Part shown: in pieces, positions 16,153 through 23,817 of the stretch
Position numbering within the stretch: position 1 is the first letter of the stretch
How the letters are laid out: every line of letters starts with the position of its first letter
DNA from: Kitasatospora sp. A2-31
GTDB taxonomy: Bacteria; Actinomycetota; Actinomycetes; Streptomycetales; Streptomycetaceae
Assembly: GCF_022288725.1 (NCBI RefSeq)
Contig: NZ_JAKNTA010000005.1
Coordinates: forward strand, 161,658 to 225,657
Direction: 5' to 3'
Length of the DNA stretch: 64,000 nucleotides
Position numbers and translations under genes: made by a program
The notes under the pieces: model-generated
Databases searched by the model: none
Told to the model about the DNA's origin: nothing
What the model saw: only the letters and a program-made list of their open reading frames with translations

Positions 16153-17595
16153 GTGACTGTCAACGACGACGTGTTCACGGACTGGATGAACCGCGAGGAG
16201 ATCGCGGAGTCGATGATTCCGATCATCGGCCGACTGCACCGGGAGCGGGACGTCACCGTCCTGGTTCACAGCCGCTCGCTGGTGAACAAGTCGGTGGTCA
16301 GCATCCTGAAGACCCACCGCTTCGCCCGCCAGATCGCCGGCGAGGAGCTCTCGGTCACCGAGACGCTGCCCTTCCTCCAGGCCCTCACCGCCCTCGACCT
16401 CGGCCCCTCGCAGATCGACATCGGCATGCTCGCCGCGACCTACAAGGCGGACAGCCGCGGTCTCTCGGTGGAGGAGTTCACCGCCGAAGCCGTCATCGGC
16501 GCCACCGGCGAGAACAAGATCGAGCGCTGCGGCTCGCGTGACGTCGTCCTCTACGGCTTCGGCCGGATCGGCCGCCTCGTCGCCCGCCTGCTGATCGAGA
16601 AGGCCTCCGGCAACGGCCTGCGGCTGAAGGCCATCGTGGTCCGCCAGGGCGGCGACCAGGACATCGTCAAGCGCGCCTCGCTGCTGCGCCGCGACTCCAT
16701 CCACGGCCAGTTCCAGGGCACCATCACCGTTGACGAGGCGAACAGCACGATCGTCGCCAACGGCAACGAGATCAAGGTGATCTACGCCAACGACCCGTCC
16801 GAGGTCGACTACACGGCGTACGGCATCAAGGACGCCATCCTCATCGACAACACCGGGAAGTGGCGTGACCGCGAGGGGCTGTCCAAGCACCTCCGCCCCG
16901 GCATCGACAAGGTCGTCCTGACCGCCCCGGGCAAGGGCGACGTCCCGAACATCGTGCACGGCGTCAACCACGACACGATCAAGCCGGACGAGCAGATCCT
17001 GTCCTGCGCGTCCTGCACCACCAACGCGATCGTCCCGCCGCTGAAGGCCATGGACGACGAGTACGGCGTGCTGCGCGGCCACGTGGAGACCGTCCACTCG
17101 TTCACCAACGACCAGAACCTGCTGGACAACTACCACAAGGCGGACCGTCGCGGCCGCTCGGCGCCGCTGAACATGGTGATCACCGAGACCGGTGCCGCCT
17201 CGGCCGTCGCCAAGGCCCTGCCGGAGCTCAAGGCGAAGATCAGCGGCAGCTCGATCCGCGTCCCCGTTCCGGACGTCTCGATCGCGATCCTCAACCTGCA
17301 GCTCGCCCGCGCGACCAACCGCGAGGAGGTCCTCGACTACCTCCGCAACGTCTCGCTGACCTCGCCGCTGAAGCGCCAGATCGACTTCATCACCGCCCCC
17401 GACGCGGTGTCGAGCGACTTCATCGGCTCGCGCCACGCGTCGATCGTCGACGCCGGCGCCCTCAAGGTCGACGGCGACAACGCGATCCTCTACCTGTGGT
17501 ACGACAACGAGTTCGGCTACTCGTGCCAGGTCATCCGGGTCGTCCAGCACGTCTCCGGCGTCGAGTACCCGACCTACCCGGCCCCGGCGGTCTGA
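16153..17595 (+). CDS. gap: Glyceraldehyde-3-phosphate dehydrogenase, long actinobacterial form
   Basis: A 480-residue GAPDH that oxidises glyceraldehyde-3-phosphate to 1,3-bisphosphoglycerate (or runs in reverse). It has a ~125-residue N-terminal extension typical of this form in Streptomyces, then the Rossmann motif LYGFGRIGR, the catalytic SCASCTTN (Cys288), RGRSAPLN and the C-terminal WYDNEFGY. The usual start is the GTG at 16153 (MTVNDDVF); an in-frame ATG at 16117 would add 12 unsupported residues. Upstream, TAGCAT (16113-16118) could be a -10 box, giving a ~30-nt leader; no good -35 accompanies it. A strong terminator follows. Cytosolic. Confidence 0.95.
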   Translation: MTVNDDVFTDWMNREEIAESMIPIIGRLHRERDVTVLVHSRSLVNKSVVSILKTHRFARQIAGEELSVTETLPFLQALTALDLGPSQIDIGMLAATYKADSRGLSVEEFTAEAVIGATGENKIERCGSRDVVLYGFGRIGRLVARLLIEKASGNGLRLKAIVVRQGGDQDIVKRASLLRRDSIHGQFQGTITVDEANSTIVANGNEIKVIYANDPSEVDYTAYGIKDAILIDNTGKWRDREGLSKHLRPGIDKVVLTAPGKGDVPNIVHGVNHDTIKPDEQILSCASCTTNAIVPPLKAMDDEYGVLRGHVETVHSFTNDQNLLDNYHKADRRGRSAPLNMVITETGAASAVAKALPELKAKISGSSIRVPVPDVSIAILNLQLARATNREEVLDYLRNVSLTSPLKRQIDFITAPDAVSSDFIGSRHASIVDAGALKVDGDNAILYLWYDNEFGYSCQVIRVVQHVSGVEYPTYPAPAV

Positions 17596-17649
17596 CCGGC
17601 CTGAAGCGGTCCGGCGCGGCCTGACGCGATCCGACCGGCCTCGTCCGGT

Positions 17650-17687
17650 GACGGCACCCGGAAGCCCCGCGGCTTCCGGGTGCCGTC
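17650..17687. terminator. Terminator after GAPDH
   Basis: Perfect 17-bp stem, arms 17650-17666 and 17671-17687, loop CCGC. It lies 55 bases after the GAPDH stop and before the flavin reductase gene. Confidence 0.85.
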
Positions 17688-17854
17688 GACGCGTTCCGGG
17701 CCGTTCCGGCCGCCCGGTGCCGGGAGGCACTCCGTCGGGGTGGGGGTGTGCGGCAGGTGGCGCAGCCCGTCGGGCGGTGCGGTGCCGGGCGCTGGTGGAC
17801 TGGAGGCGGGGCCGCAGCGGCCCCGCCCGAAGCCACCCGAAGGAGTGCGCGCCC

Positions 17855-18571
17855 ATGCCGGAGCCAGGTGTGACCTACGACGACCTGAGTGCCGTGGTGA
17901 TCAACTGCACCCTGAAGCGCTCGCCCGAGCGCAGCAACACCCAGGGGCTGATCGACGTCAGCACCGGCATCATGCAGCGCCAGGGCGTCCGGGTGGACGT
18001 GCTGCGGGCGGTGGACCTGGACATCGCGACCGGCGTGTGGCCGGACATGACGGAGCACGGCTGGGAGACCGACGACTGGCCGGTGGTCTACTCGCAGGTC
18101 ATGGCCGCCGACATCCTCACGCTGGCCGGGCCGATCTGGCTGGGGGACAACTCCTCCGTGATGAAGAAGGTGATCGAGCGGCTGTACGCCTGCTCGTCGA
18201 TCCTGAACGACCGCGGTCAGTACGCGTACTACGGCCGGGTCGGCGGGTGCCTGATCACCGGGAACGAGGACGGTGCGAAGCACTGTGCGATGAACGTCCT
18301 CTACAGCCTCCAGCACCTCGGGTACACCGTCCCCCCGCAGGCCGACGCGGGCTGGGTGGGCGAGGCGGGCCCCGGTCCCTCCTACCTGGACCCGGGCTCC
18401 GGCGGGCCGGAGAACGACTTCACCAACCGCAACACCACCTTCATGACCTGGAACCAGCTCCACCTCGCCCGGATGCTCAAGGACGCCGGCGGCATCCCCG
18501 CCCACGGCAACCAGCGCTCGGAATGGGACGCCGGCTGCCGCTTCGACTTCGACAACCCCGAGCACCGCTGA
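17855..18571 (+). CDS. NAD(P)H-dependent FMN reductase-like flavoprotein
   Basis: A 238-residue flavodoxin-fold oxidoreductase of the NADPH-dependent FMN reductase superfamily. Seen: N-terminal beta strand with phosphate loop (VVINCTLKRSPERSNTQGL), the family-typical GPIWLGDNSSVMKKVIERL (flavin contact and helix), and GGCLITGNEDG. ATG 17855 has AAGGAG 9 nt upstream. The C-terminal ~60 residues (PGSGGPENDFTNRNTTFMTWN) match longer actinobacterial members. Transcribed alone, between two terminators. Its physiological electron acceptor is not evident. Confidence 0.88.
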   Translation: MPEPGVTYDDLSAVVINCTLKRSPERSNTQGLIDVSTGIMQRQGVRVDVLRAVDLDIATGVWPDMTEHGWETDDWPVVYSQVMAADILTLAGPIWLGDNSSVMKKVIERLYACSSILNDRGQYAYYGRVGGCLITGNEDGAKHCAMNVLYSLQHLGYTVPPQADAGWVGEAGPGPSYLDPGSGGPENDFTNRNTTFMTWNQLHLARMLKDAGGIPAHGNQRSEWDAGCRFDFDNPEHR

Positions 18572-18785
18572 GGGCGGAGCCGGGGCCGACCGTGCCGCAC
18601 GGCACGGTGCGGCGCAGGAACCCCACGATCACCCTGCACGGTCGGGACGAGGCCGTCGCCCTCTTCGAGCGCCGCGGCGGAGCCCACGTCGACGCCCGGG
18701 CGCGCCGGCCGCGGAATACTGCGGGCGGCCGCCGGTTCTCATGGCGAAGACCAGGCGAGTTCTTTCAGACCGGAGGATGATCTTC

Positions 18786-19619
18786 ATGGCCGACCGGCCC
18801 TTGACGCTGATGGCAGTGCACGCCCACCCCGACGACGAGGCCACGGGGACGGGGGGTGTCCTCGCGCGGTACGCGGCGGAGGGCATCCGGACGGTCCTCG
18901 TCACCTGCACCGACGGCAGCTGCGGTGACGGGCCCGGCGGTGCCAAGCCGGGCGATCCCGGACACGACCCGCTGGCGGTGGCCGCGATGCGCCGCCGGGA
19001 ACTCCAGGCCAGTTGCGAGGTGCTGAACGTGGGTCACCTGGAGCTGCTGGAGTACGCCGACTCCGGGATGATGGGCTGGGCGACGAACGACGCGCCCGGC
19101 TCGTTCTGGCGCACCCCGGTGGAGGAGGGCGCCGCCCGCCTCGCCGAGCTCCTGCTGCGCTACCGGCCCGACGTGGTGGTGACCTACGACGAGAACGGCT
19201 TCTACGGGCACCCGGACCACATCCAGGCGAACCGCATCACGATGGCGGCGCTGGAGCTGACCGGGATGACGCCGAAGGTCTACTGGACGACGGCGCCGCA
19301 CTCGGCGATGAGGCGGATGGGCGAGGTCATGCGCGAGTTCGGCGCGGACTGGGAGGAGCCGGATCCGTCGGAGGCGGCCGCGATGCCCGAGATCGGGCTC
19401 CCTGACGAGGAGATCACCACCTGGGTGGACACCACCGAGTTCGGGGGCCGGAAGTTCGACGCCCTCGCCGCGCACGCCAGCCAGGGCGAGAACATCTTCT
19501 TCCTCAAGATGGGCAAGGAGCGGTTCACCGAGCTGATGGGCGTGGAGACCTTCGTGCGGGTCCGGGACACCACCGGCGCGGCCCTGCCCGAGAACGACCT
19601 CTTCGCCGGGCTCCGCTGA
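18786..19619 (+). CDS. PIG-L family zinc deacetylase/amidase
   Basis: A 277-residue member of the PIG-L/LmbE family, zinc hydrolases that include MshB and mycothiol S-conjugate amidase (Mca). Seen: the zinc motif HAHPDDE near the N-terminus and the third ligand in YGHPDHIQ; TYDENG between them is shared with Mca. It is shorter than typical Mca and diverges in the C-terminal half, so it is better called a PIG-L paralogue than Mca itself. ATG 18786 is chosen because GGAGG lies about 9 nt upstream; an earlier in-frame ATG (18741) has no ribosome site. A strong hairpin follows. Cytosolic; substrate unknown. Confidence 0.88.
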   Translation: MADRPLTLMAVHAHPDDEATGTGGVLARYAAEGIRTVLVTCTDGSCGDGPGGAKPGDPGHDPLAVAAMRRRELQASCEVLNVGHLELLEYADSGMMGWATNDAPGSFWRTPVEEGAARLAELLLRYRPDVVVTYDENGFYGHPDHIQANRITMAALELTGMTPKVYWTTAPHSAMRRMGEVMREFGADWEEPDPSEAAAMPEIGLPDEEITTWVDTTEFGGRKFDALAAHASQGENIFFLKMGKERFTELMGVETFVRVRDTTGAALPENDLFAGLR

Positions 19620-19685
19620 TCCCGGCGCGCTCCGGGCCCTCCGGGGCTCGGAGCGCCCCGGGCGCGGGGCGCGGGGGCGCCCGGG

Positions 19686-19715
19686 CGGCCGGACCCGGAC
19701 CGCCGGGTCCGGCCG
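19686..19715. terminator. Terminator after the PIG-L gene
   Basis: Eleven-bp GC stem, arms 19686-19696 and 19705-19715, 8-nt loop, about 65 bases after the stop codon. It separates the PIG-L gene from the glycerophosphodiesterase operon. Confidence 0.65.
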
Positions 19716-19745
19716 CGGCCCGAGCGGTCACGGCCCGAGCGGTCG
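19716..19745. repeat. 15-bp tandem repeat, two copies
   Basis: Units 19716-19730 and 19731-19745 differ at one base (CGGCCCGAGCGGTCA / ...TCG). They lie directly after the terminator and 37 bp before the operator of the next operon. No function is evident. Confidence 0.6.
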
Positions 19746-19782
19746 CGGACCGGCCACGCGCCGGCCGCAGTCCCCACCGGAA

Positions 19783-19819
19783 GCGTTACTGCTTGACAGG
19801 GTGCGTCATACTGTAACGC
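19783..19819 (+). promoter_or_regulatory. Promoter/operator of the GDPD-MFS operon; shared 36-bp element
   Basis: GCGTTAC (19783-19789) and GTAACGC (19813-19819) form an inverted repeat around a promoter TTACTG (19786-19791) - 17 bp - TACTGT (19809-19814); a TTGACA also sits inside (19793-19798). Read on the opposite strand, bases 19784-19819 match the element at 48678-48713 in 30 of 36 positions, with identical spacing. A TetR gene sits at the second copy, so this is probably one of its operators. RNA would start near 19821, giving an ~86-nt leader. Confidence 0.7.
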
Positions 19820-19906
19820 GCACGATCCGGGCCGCCGTCGGAGCGGGCAGCACCGCCTGGCCTCACGGGCCCGCCGGGCCCACCCCCCAGCACCTCGGAG
19901 CACGAC

Positions 19907-20710
19907 ATGCACCCCTTCCTCGACCACCCGGGGCCGTTGGCCTTCGCGCACCGGGGTGGGGACCTCGGCCGTCCGGAGAACTCGCTCGCCGCCTTCGAGG
20001 CTGCCGTCGCCCTCGGGTACCGCTACCTGGAGACCGACGTGCACGCCACCCGCGACGGCGTGCTGGTGGCCTTCCACGACTCCCGCCTCGACCGGGTCAC
20101 CGACCGCACCGGGGCGGTGGCCGAGCTGCCGTGGGAGGCCGTCAAGCAGGCCCGGATCGGCGGCACCGAGCCGGTACCGCTGCTGGAGGACCTGCTCGCC
20201 GCGTTCCCCGAGGCCCGCTTCAACATCGACGTCAAGGCGGCGCCCGCCGTCGGACCGCTGGTCGAGGCGATCCGCCGGACCGACGCCTGGGACCGGGTCT
20301 GCGTCGGCGGCTTCTCCGACAGCCGCCTCGCCGCGGTCCGGGCCGCCGCCGGTCCCCGGCTGGCAACCTCGCTCGGCCCGCGCGAGGTGGCCCGGCTGCG
20401 GCTGCTCTCGCTGGCGGGGCCGCTGCTGCGGGGGCGCCGGACGCCGTTCGCCGGGGTGTGCGCCCAGGTGCCGGAGCGGCACCTCGGGGTGCGGGTCGTC
20501 GACCGGGCCTTCGTCCGCGCCGCCCACCGCCTCGGCCTGCAGGTGCACGTCTGGACTGTGGACGATCCCACACGGATCAGGGCTCTCCTCGATCTGGGTG
20601 TGGATGGCATCATGGCCGATCGCATCGACGTCCTGCGGGACGTCCTCGGCGAGAACGGCTGCTGGACCGACGGCAGCACCGGCTCCAGCACCGCGATAGG
20701 AACCACATGA
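19907..20710 (+). CDS. Glycerophosphodiester phosphodiesterase
   Basis: A 267-residue TIM-barrel GDPD that splits glycerophosphodiesters into glycerol-3-phosphate and an alcohol. Seen: AHRGGDLGRPENSLAAF (catalytic His-Arg and Glu), LETDVHATRDGVLVAFHD (metal/catalytic Glu, Asp, His), FNIDVK and the C-terminal VHVWTVDD. No signal peptide, so cytosolic. ATG with GGAG 7-8 nt upstream. Its stop overlaps the MFS start (ATGA), so the two are translationally coupled. The upstream operator is shared with the ether-lipid locus at 48.7 kb, which fits a glycerol-phosphate theme. Confidence 0.94.
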   Translation: MHPFLDHPGPLAFAHRGGDLGRPENSLAAFEAAVALGYRYLETDVHATRDGVLVAFHDSRLDRVTDRTGAVAELPWEAVKQARIGGTEPVPLLEDLLAAFPEARFNIDVKAAPAVGPLVEAIRRTDAWDRVCVGGFSDSRLAAVRAAAGPRLATSLGPREVARLRLLSLAGPLLRGRRTPFAGVCAQVPERHLGVRVVDRAFVRAAHRLGLQVHVWTVDDPTRIRALLDLGVDGIMADRIDVLRDVLGENGCWTDGSTGSSTAIGTT

Positions 20711-22098
20711 GCACCGCGGCCCACCTGAAGGACCCCTTGCCGGACGACGTGGAGACCGCCACCGACGGTCGGACCCTGCGCCGGATGCAGTTCGGCTGGT
20801 ACATCAACGACTGGGCCAACGCGGCCTTCTCGGCCACCGTCCTGGCGGTGTTCCTCGGGCCGTACCTGACCTCGGTGGCCAAGACGGCCGCCGATGCCGC
20901 AGGTGAGGTGCACCCGCTCGGCCTGTCGATCCGTGCCGGCTCGTTCTTCCCCTACGCCGTCTCCCTCTCCGTGCTGGTGTCGGTCCCGGTGATGCTGCTG
21001 ACCGGGACGGTCGCGGACCGGACCGGGCGGCACAAGGAGCTGATGTGCGGCTTCGCGTACGTCGGGGCCATAGCCACGATGGGGATGTTCCTCCTCGACG
21101 GCGACCGCTACCTGCTGGGCGGCGCGCTGCTGGTCGTCGCCAACATCGCGTACGCGGTGTCGGTCGCGCTCTCCTACGCCTACCTCCCGGCCCTGGCCTC
21201 CCCCGACGAGCGCGACGCCGTGTCCTCCAAGGGCTGGGCCTTCGGCTACGCGGGCGGCGGACTGCTGCTGATCGCCAACCTCGCGCTGTTCGAGGGGCAC
21301 GGCGCACTCGGCCTCTCCTCTGGCACCGCCGTGCGGATCTGCCTGGCCTCGGCCGGCCTCTGGTGGGCGCTGTTCACCGTCGTCCCGATGCTGCGGCTGC
21401 CCTCCCGGGCCGGGGCGGCCGCCGGCCCCGCCGCGGCCGAGCCCGACCGTCCCGCCGCCGGCAGCCTGCGCGAACTCGCCCGCACGCTGCGCAGCATGCG
21501 CCAGTACCCGCTCACGCTGCTCTACCTGGGCGCCTTCCTCTGCTACAACGACGGCATCCAGACCGTCATCTCCCAGGCCTCGCTCTACGGCAGCGAGGAG
21601 CTCGGCATGGACGAGACCTCGCTGGTCGCCGCGGTGCTCCTGATCCAGATCGTGGCGGTCGGCGGCGCACTGCTCCTCGGCCGGATCGCCCGCCGCCACG
21701 GCGCCAAGCGCACCGTGCTCGGCTCCCTGGCGGCCTGGGTGGTCATCCTCGCCCTCGGCTACTTCATGCCCGCCCACCGGCCCGCCTGGTTCTTCGCCCT
21801 GGCCTGCATGATCGGTCTGGTGCTCGGCGGCAGCCAGGCGCTCTCCCGCTCGCTGTTCTCGCACCTCATCCCGGCCGGCCGGGAGGCCGAGTACTTCAGC
21901 GTCTACAAGGTCAGCGACCGCGGCACCAGCTGGATGGGGCCGCTGGTCTTCGGCCTCGCGTACCAGATGACCGGCAGCTACCGCGCGGCGATCATCTCCC
22001 TGCTGGTGTTCTTCGTGATCGGCTTCGCCGTGCTGGTGAAGGTCCCCGTCCGGCGCGCCATCGAGGCCGTGGGCAACCCCGTCCCCGAGAGGCTGTGA
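20707..22098 (+). CDS. MFS transporter, UMF1/Atg22-like
   Basis: A 463-residue transporter with about 12 hydrophobic segments. INDWANAAFSATVLAVFLGPYL near the N-terminus is the signature of the UMF1 (Atg22-like) branch of the major facilitator superfamily; TGTVADRTGRHKE is the loop 2-3 motif. A central hydrophilic loop (about 235-265, Ala/Pro-rich) splits two six-helix halves. ATG at 20707 overlaps the GDPD stop by 4 bases. The frame is open far upstream but that part overlaps the GDPD gene. Coupling to GDPD suggests transport of a glycerophosphodiester, its product or a related solute; this is inference. Confidence 0.92.
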   Translation: MSTAAHLKDPLPDDVETATDGRTLRRMQFGWYINDWANAAFSATVLAVFLGPYLTSVAKTAADAAGEVHPLGLSIRAGSFFPYAVSLSVLVSVPVMLLTGTVADRTGRHKELMCGFAYVGAIATMGMFLLDGDRYLLGGALLVVANIAYAVSVALSYAYLPALASPDERDAVSSKGWAFGYAGGGLLLIANLALFEGHGALGLSSGTAVRICLASAGLWWALFTVVPMLRLPSRAGAAAGPAAAEPDRPAAGSLRELARTLRSMRQYPLTLLYLGAFLCYNDGIQTVISQASLYGSEELGMDETSLVAAVLLIQIVAVGGALLLGRIARRHGAKRTVLGSLAAWVVILALGYFMPAHRPAWFFALACMIGLVLGGSQALSRSLFSHLIPAGREAEYFSVYKVSDRGTSWMGPLVFGLAYQMTGSYRAAIISLLVFFVIGFAVLVKVPVRRAIEAVGNPVPERL

Positions 22099-22173
22099 CG
22101 CGCCCGTCCCGCCGGCCGGCCGCACCCGCCCCCTCGTACCGAAGCCCCGCTCGTCCTCCCGGCGGTTTCCAGG

Positions 22174-22187
22174 GATCGTTGCAACAC
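22174..22187. repeat. IS30 element left inverted repeat
   Basis: GATCGTTGCAACAC, the left end, 75 bp after the MFS stop. It pairs with the right repeat at 12 of 14 positions. Confidence 0.75.
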
Positions 22188-22200
22188 GTGGTCGGTTTGA

Positions 22201-23418
22201 TCAGGCCGCGACGAGTTTATGCAGGCGCTCGGCTGGGGTTTCCCAGCCGAGCGTTTTGCGTGGGCGGCCGTTGAGCTGGACGGCCACCGCCGCGAGGTGT
22301 TCCGGGCCGTGGACGGACAGGTCGGTGCCCTTGGGAAAGTACTGCCGCAGCAGGCCGTTCGTGTTCTCGTTCGAGCCGCGCTGCCAGGGACTGGCCGGGT
22401 CGCAGAAGTAAACCGGAACGCCGGTGGCGACGGTGAAGCTCTTGTGGGCGGCCATCTCGCTGCCCTGGTCCCAGGTCAGCGAGCGCATCAGGTGTGCGGG
22501 CAGAGTCTGGACGGTCTCCGTGAGGGCGTCGCGCACGTGCTCGGCGGTGCGGCCGTTCGGCAGGTGCAGGAGCATCACGTAGCGGGTGTGGCGCTCGACC
22601 AGGGTGCCGATCGCGGAGGCGCCGTCCTTGCCGATGATCAGATCCCCTTCCCAGTGCCCGGGCACCGCCCGGTCCTCCGCCTCGGCTGGGCGTTCGCTGA
22701 TCATGACCATCGGGTCGGTGAAACGGGGCTGGCGGCAGTTGGTCTGGCGCTGAGGCTTGCGGCGGGCCCGGCCGGAGCGCAGGGCGCCGGCCAGCTCGCG
22801 CCGCAGCTCACCGCGGCCCTGGACGTAGAGCGCCTGGTAGATCGTTTCGTGGGCCACGTGCATCTCCGGCCGGTCGGGGAAGGTTCTGCGCAGAGCGTGG
22901 CAGATCTGTTCCGGGCTCCACTGCTCGTCCAGGCCGGCCTGGATCGCGGCCCGCAGCTCGGGGTTGAGGGCGATCTTCCCCGACTTGGGGCGAGGGCGCC
23001 GCTCGTCGGCACGGGCCTGCGCGGCATGGGGTCGGTAACTGCCACTGTCGGGATGGCAGTTGCGTCGGATCTCCCGGCTGATCGTGGACGGGCTGCGGCC
23101 GAGCTCGGCCGCTATCGCGCGGACGGTGGCCTTCTCCCGGAGCCGGTCGGCGATGTGGATGCGCTCGTCCTCGCGCAGGTACCGCGACGGTCCGGATGCG
23201 CAGGCGGGCGCCCGCTCGGGTCGAGCGGGCGCCCGGAACCTGTTCGGGTCCGTCCGGCCGTTGCGCCACTCGCGTCCAGTCCGCTCGTGGACGCCCACCA
23301 GCCGGGACGCCTCCTTGTTGCTGTAGCCCTGTCGCACAAGCCGGAAGTATTCCGCCCGCTCGGCACGGAGCTTCCTACGCCCCTGCGGCTTCCGCTCCCC
23401 GCGAATCTCGAAGTCCAT
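22201..23418 (-). CDS. IS30-family transposase
   Basis: A 405-residue DDE transposase. The N-terminal HTH (YSNKEASRLVGVHERTGREW) is followed by the IS30-type HTH (VRAIAAELGRSPSTISREIRRN). The rve-type catalytic core (about 245-400) has HWEGDLIIGK (first Asp), LTWDQGSEM (second Asp) and NENTNGLLRQYFPKGTDL (Glu). The gene is full length with no stop or frameshift, so it may be active. ATG at 23418 lies 19 bases inside the right inverted repeat. Codon use matches the chromosome, pointing to an actinomycete source. Confidence 0.96.
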   Translation of the reverse strand: MDFEIRGERKPQGRRKLRAERAEYFRLVRQGYSNKEASRLVGVHERTGREWRNGRTDPNRFRAPARPERAPACASGPSRYLREDERIHIADRLREKATVRAIAAELGRSPSTISREIRRNCHPDSGSYRPHAAQARADERRPRPKSGKIALNPELRAAIQAGLDEQWSPEQICHALRRTFPDRPEMHVAHETIYQALYVQGRGELRRELAGALRSGRARRKPQRQTNCRQPRFTDPMVMISERPAEAEDRAVPGHWEGDLIIGKDGASAIGTLVERHTRYVMLLHLPNGRTAEHVRDALTETVQTLPAHLMRSLTWDQGSEMAAHKSFTVATGVPVYFCDPASPWQRGSNENTNGLLRQYFPKGTDLSVHGPEHLAAVAVQLNGRPRKTLGWETPAERLHKLVAA

Positions 23419-23436
23419 CGCACACCTTGAGCTGAG

Positions 23437-23450
23437 GTGTTGCGACGACC
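23437..23450. repeat. IS30 element right inverted repeat
   Basis: GTGTTGCGACGACC, the right end of the element. It lies about 280 bp before the first start codon of the MIB operon. Confidence 0.75.
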
Positions 23451-23540
23451 GTTAGAACCCAAGCCCCCGGACGGGCGGGGCTTCGCCGTGTGCGGACGCC
23501 CTGCAAGCCGACACGCGGCGCGGAGGCGATCACGGAATGC

Positions 23541-23572
23541 GGACGTTCAAACACGCCGAGCGCGAACGTTCA
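23541..23572 (+). repeat. Direct repeat GRACGTTCA upstream of the MIB operon
   Basis: GGACGTTCA (23541-23549) and GAACGTTCA (23564-23572) lie 23 bp apart (about two helical turns). They fall in the 280-bp stretch between the IS and the MIB operon, the only room for its promoter. CCTATC (23574-23579) could be a -10 box. Possible activator site. Confidence 0.35.
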
Positions 23573-23730
23573 CCCTATCGGGTGCAGAGCGTGCTGCGGA
23601 GCGGTCCAGTCCGCGCCGCCACGCCTACCGTTGGGCGAGCGAGACGGGGCCGCCTGCGGAACTCCCTCTCCGGGGGCGTGGCCAGACGACCCGTCATCAC
23701 CCGCAATCCTTCTCAGAGGAAGGCCCTTCC

Positions 23731-23817
23731 ATGCCCGTGGTCACCAGACCGCAGACACCGCTGGCGTCGCGACCTCCGCACCCAGGCCGTGCGGAGGCCG
23801 GGGTGGTGCGGTCATGA
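23731..23817 (+). CDS. Short leader ORF (28 codons) coupled to MIB synthase
   Basis: ATG 23731 follows a good ribosome site (AGAGGAAGG, about 7 nt). It encodes a Pro/Arg-rich 28-mer (MPVVTRPQTPLASRPPHPGR...) and its TGA overlaps the MIB synthase ATG (ATGA at 23814-23817). It is in another frame from the synthase. It could be a leader peptide that delivers ribosomes to the synthase start, or the detached N-terminus of a longer synthase after a frameshift, since family members often have a Pro-rich N-terminal arm. Confidence 0.45.
   Translation: MPVVTRPQTPLASRPPHPGRAEAGVVRS

Larger units (their letters stand above)
22174..23450 (-). mobile_element. IS30-family insertion sequence, apparently complete
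   Basis: A 1277-bp element with terminal inverted repeats 22174-22187 and 23437-23450 matching at 12 of 14 positions, enclosing one transposase gene on the minus strand. I find no clear target duplication (AGG on the left, GTT on the right), so it may be old, or have recombined. It lies just upstream of the MIB operon. Confidence 0.85.

Noticed and set aside
15577..17856. Minus-strand open frame opposite GAPDH
   Set aside because: GAPDH on the + strand is unambiguous; the antisense product has no motif.
18786..19619. Naming the PIG-L gene mca or mshB
   Set aside because: The zinc motifs are shared by the whole family and the length and C-terminal half differ from typical Mca.
19801..20706. 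N-terminal extension of the MFS transporter upstream of 20707
   Set aside because: It overlaps the GDPD gene in another frame and is Arg/Pro low complexity; the ATGA-coupled ATG at 20707 begins the helices.
22170..23454. Target-site duplication flanking the IS30 element
   Set aside because: AGG on the left and GTT on the right do not match at 2-3 bp.
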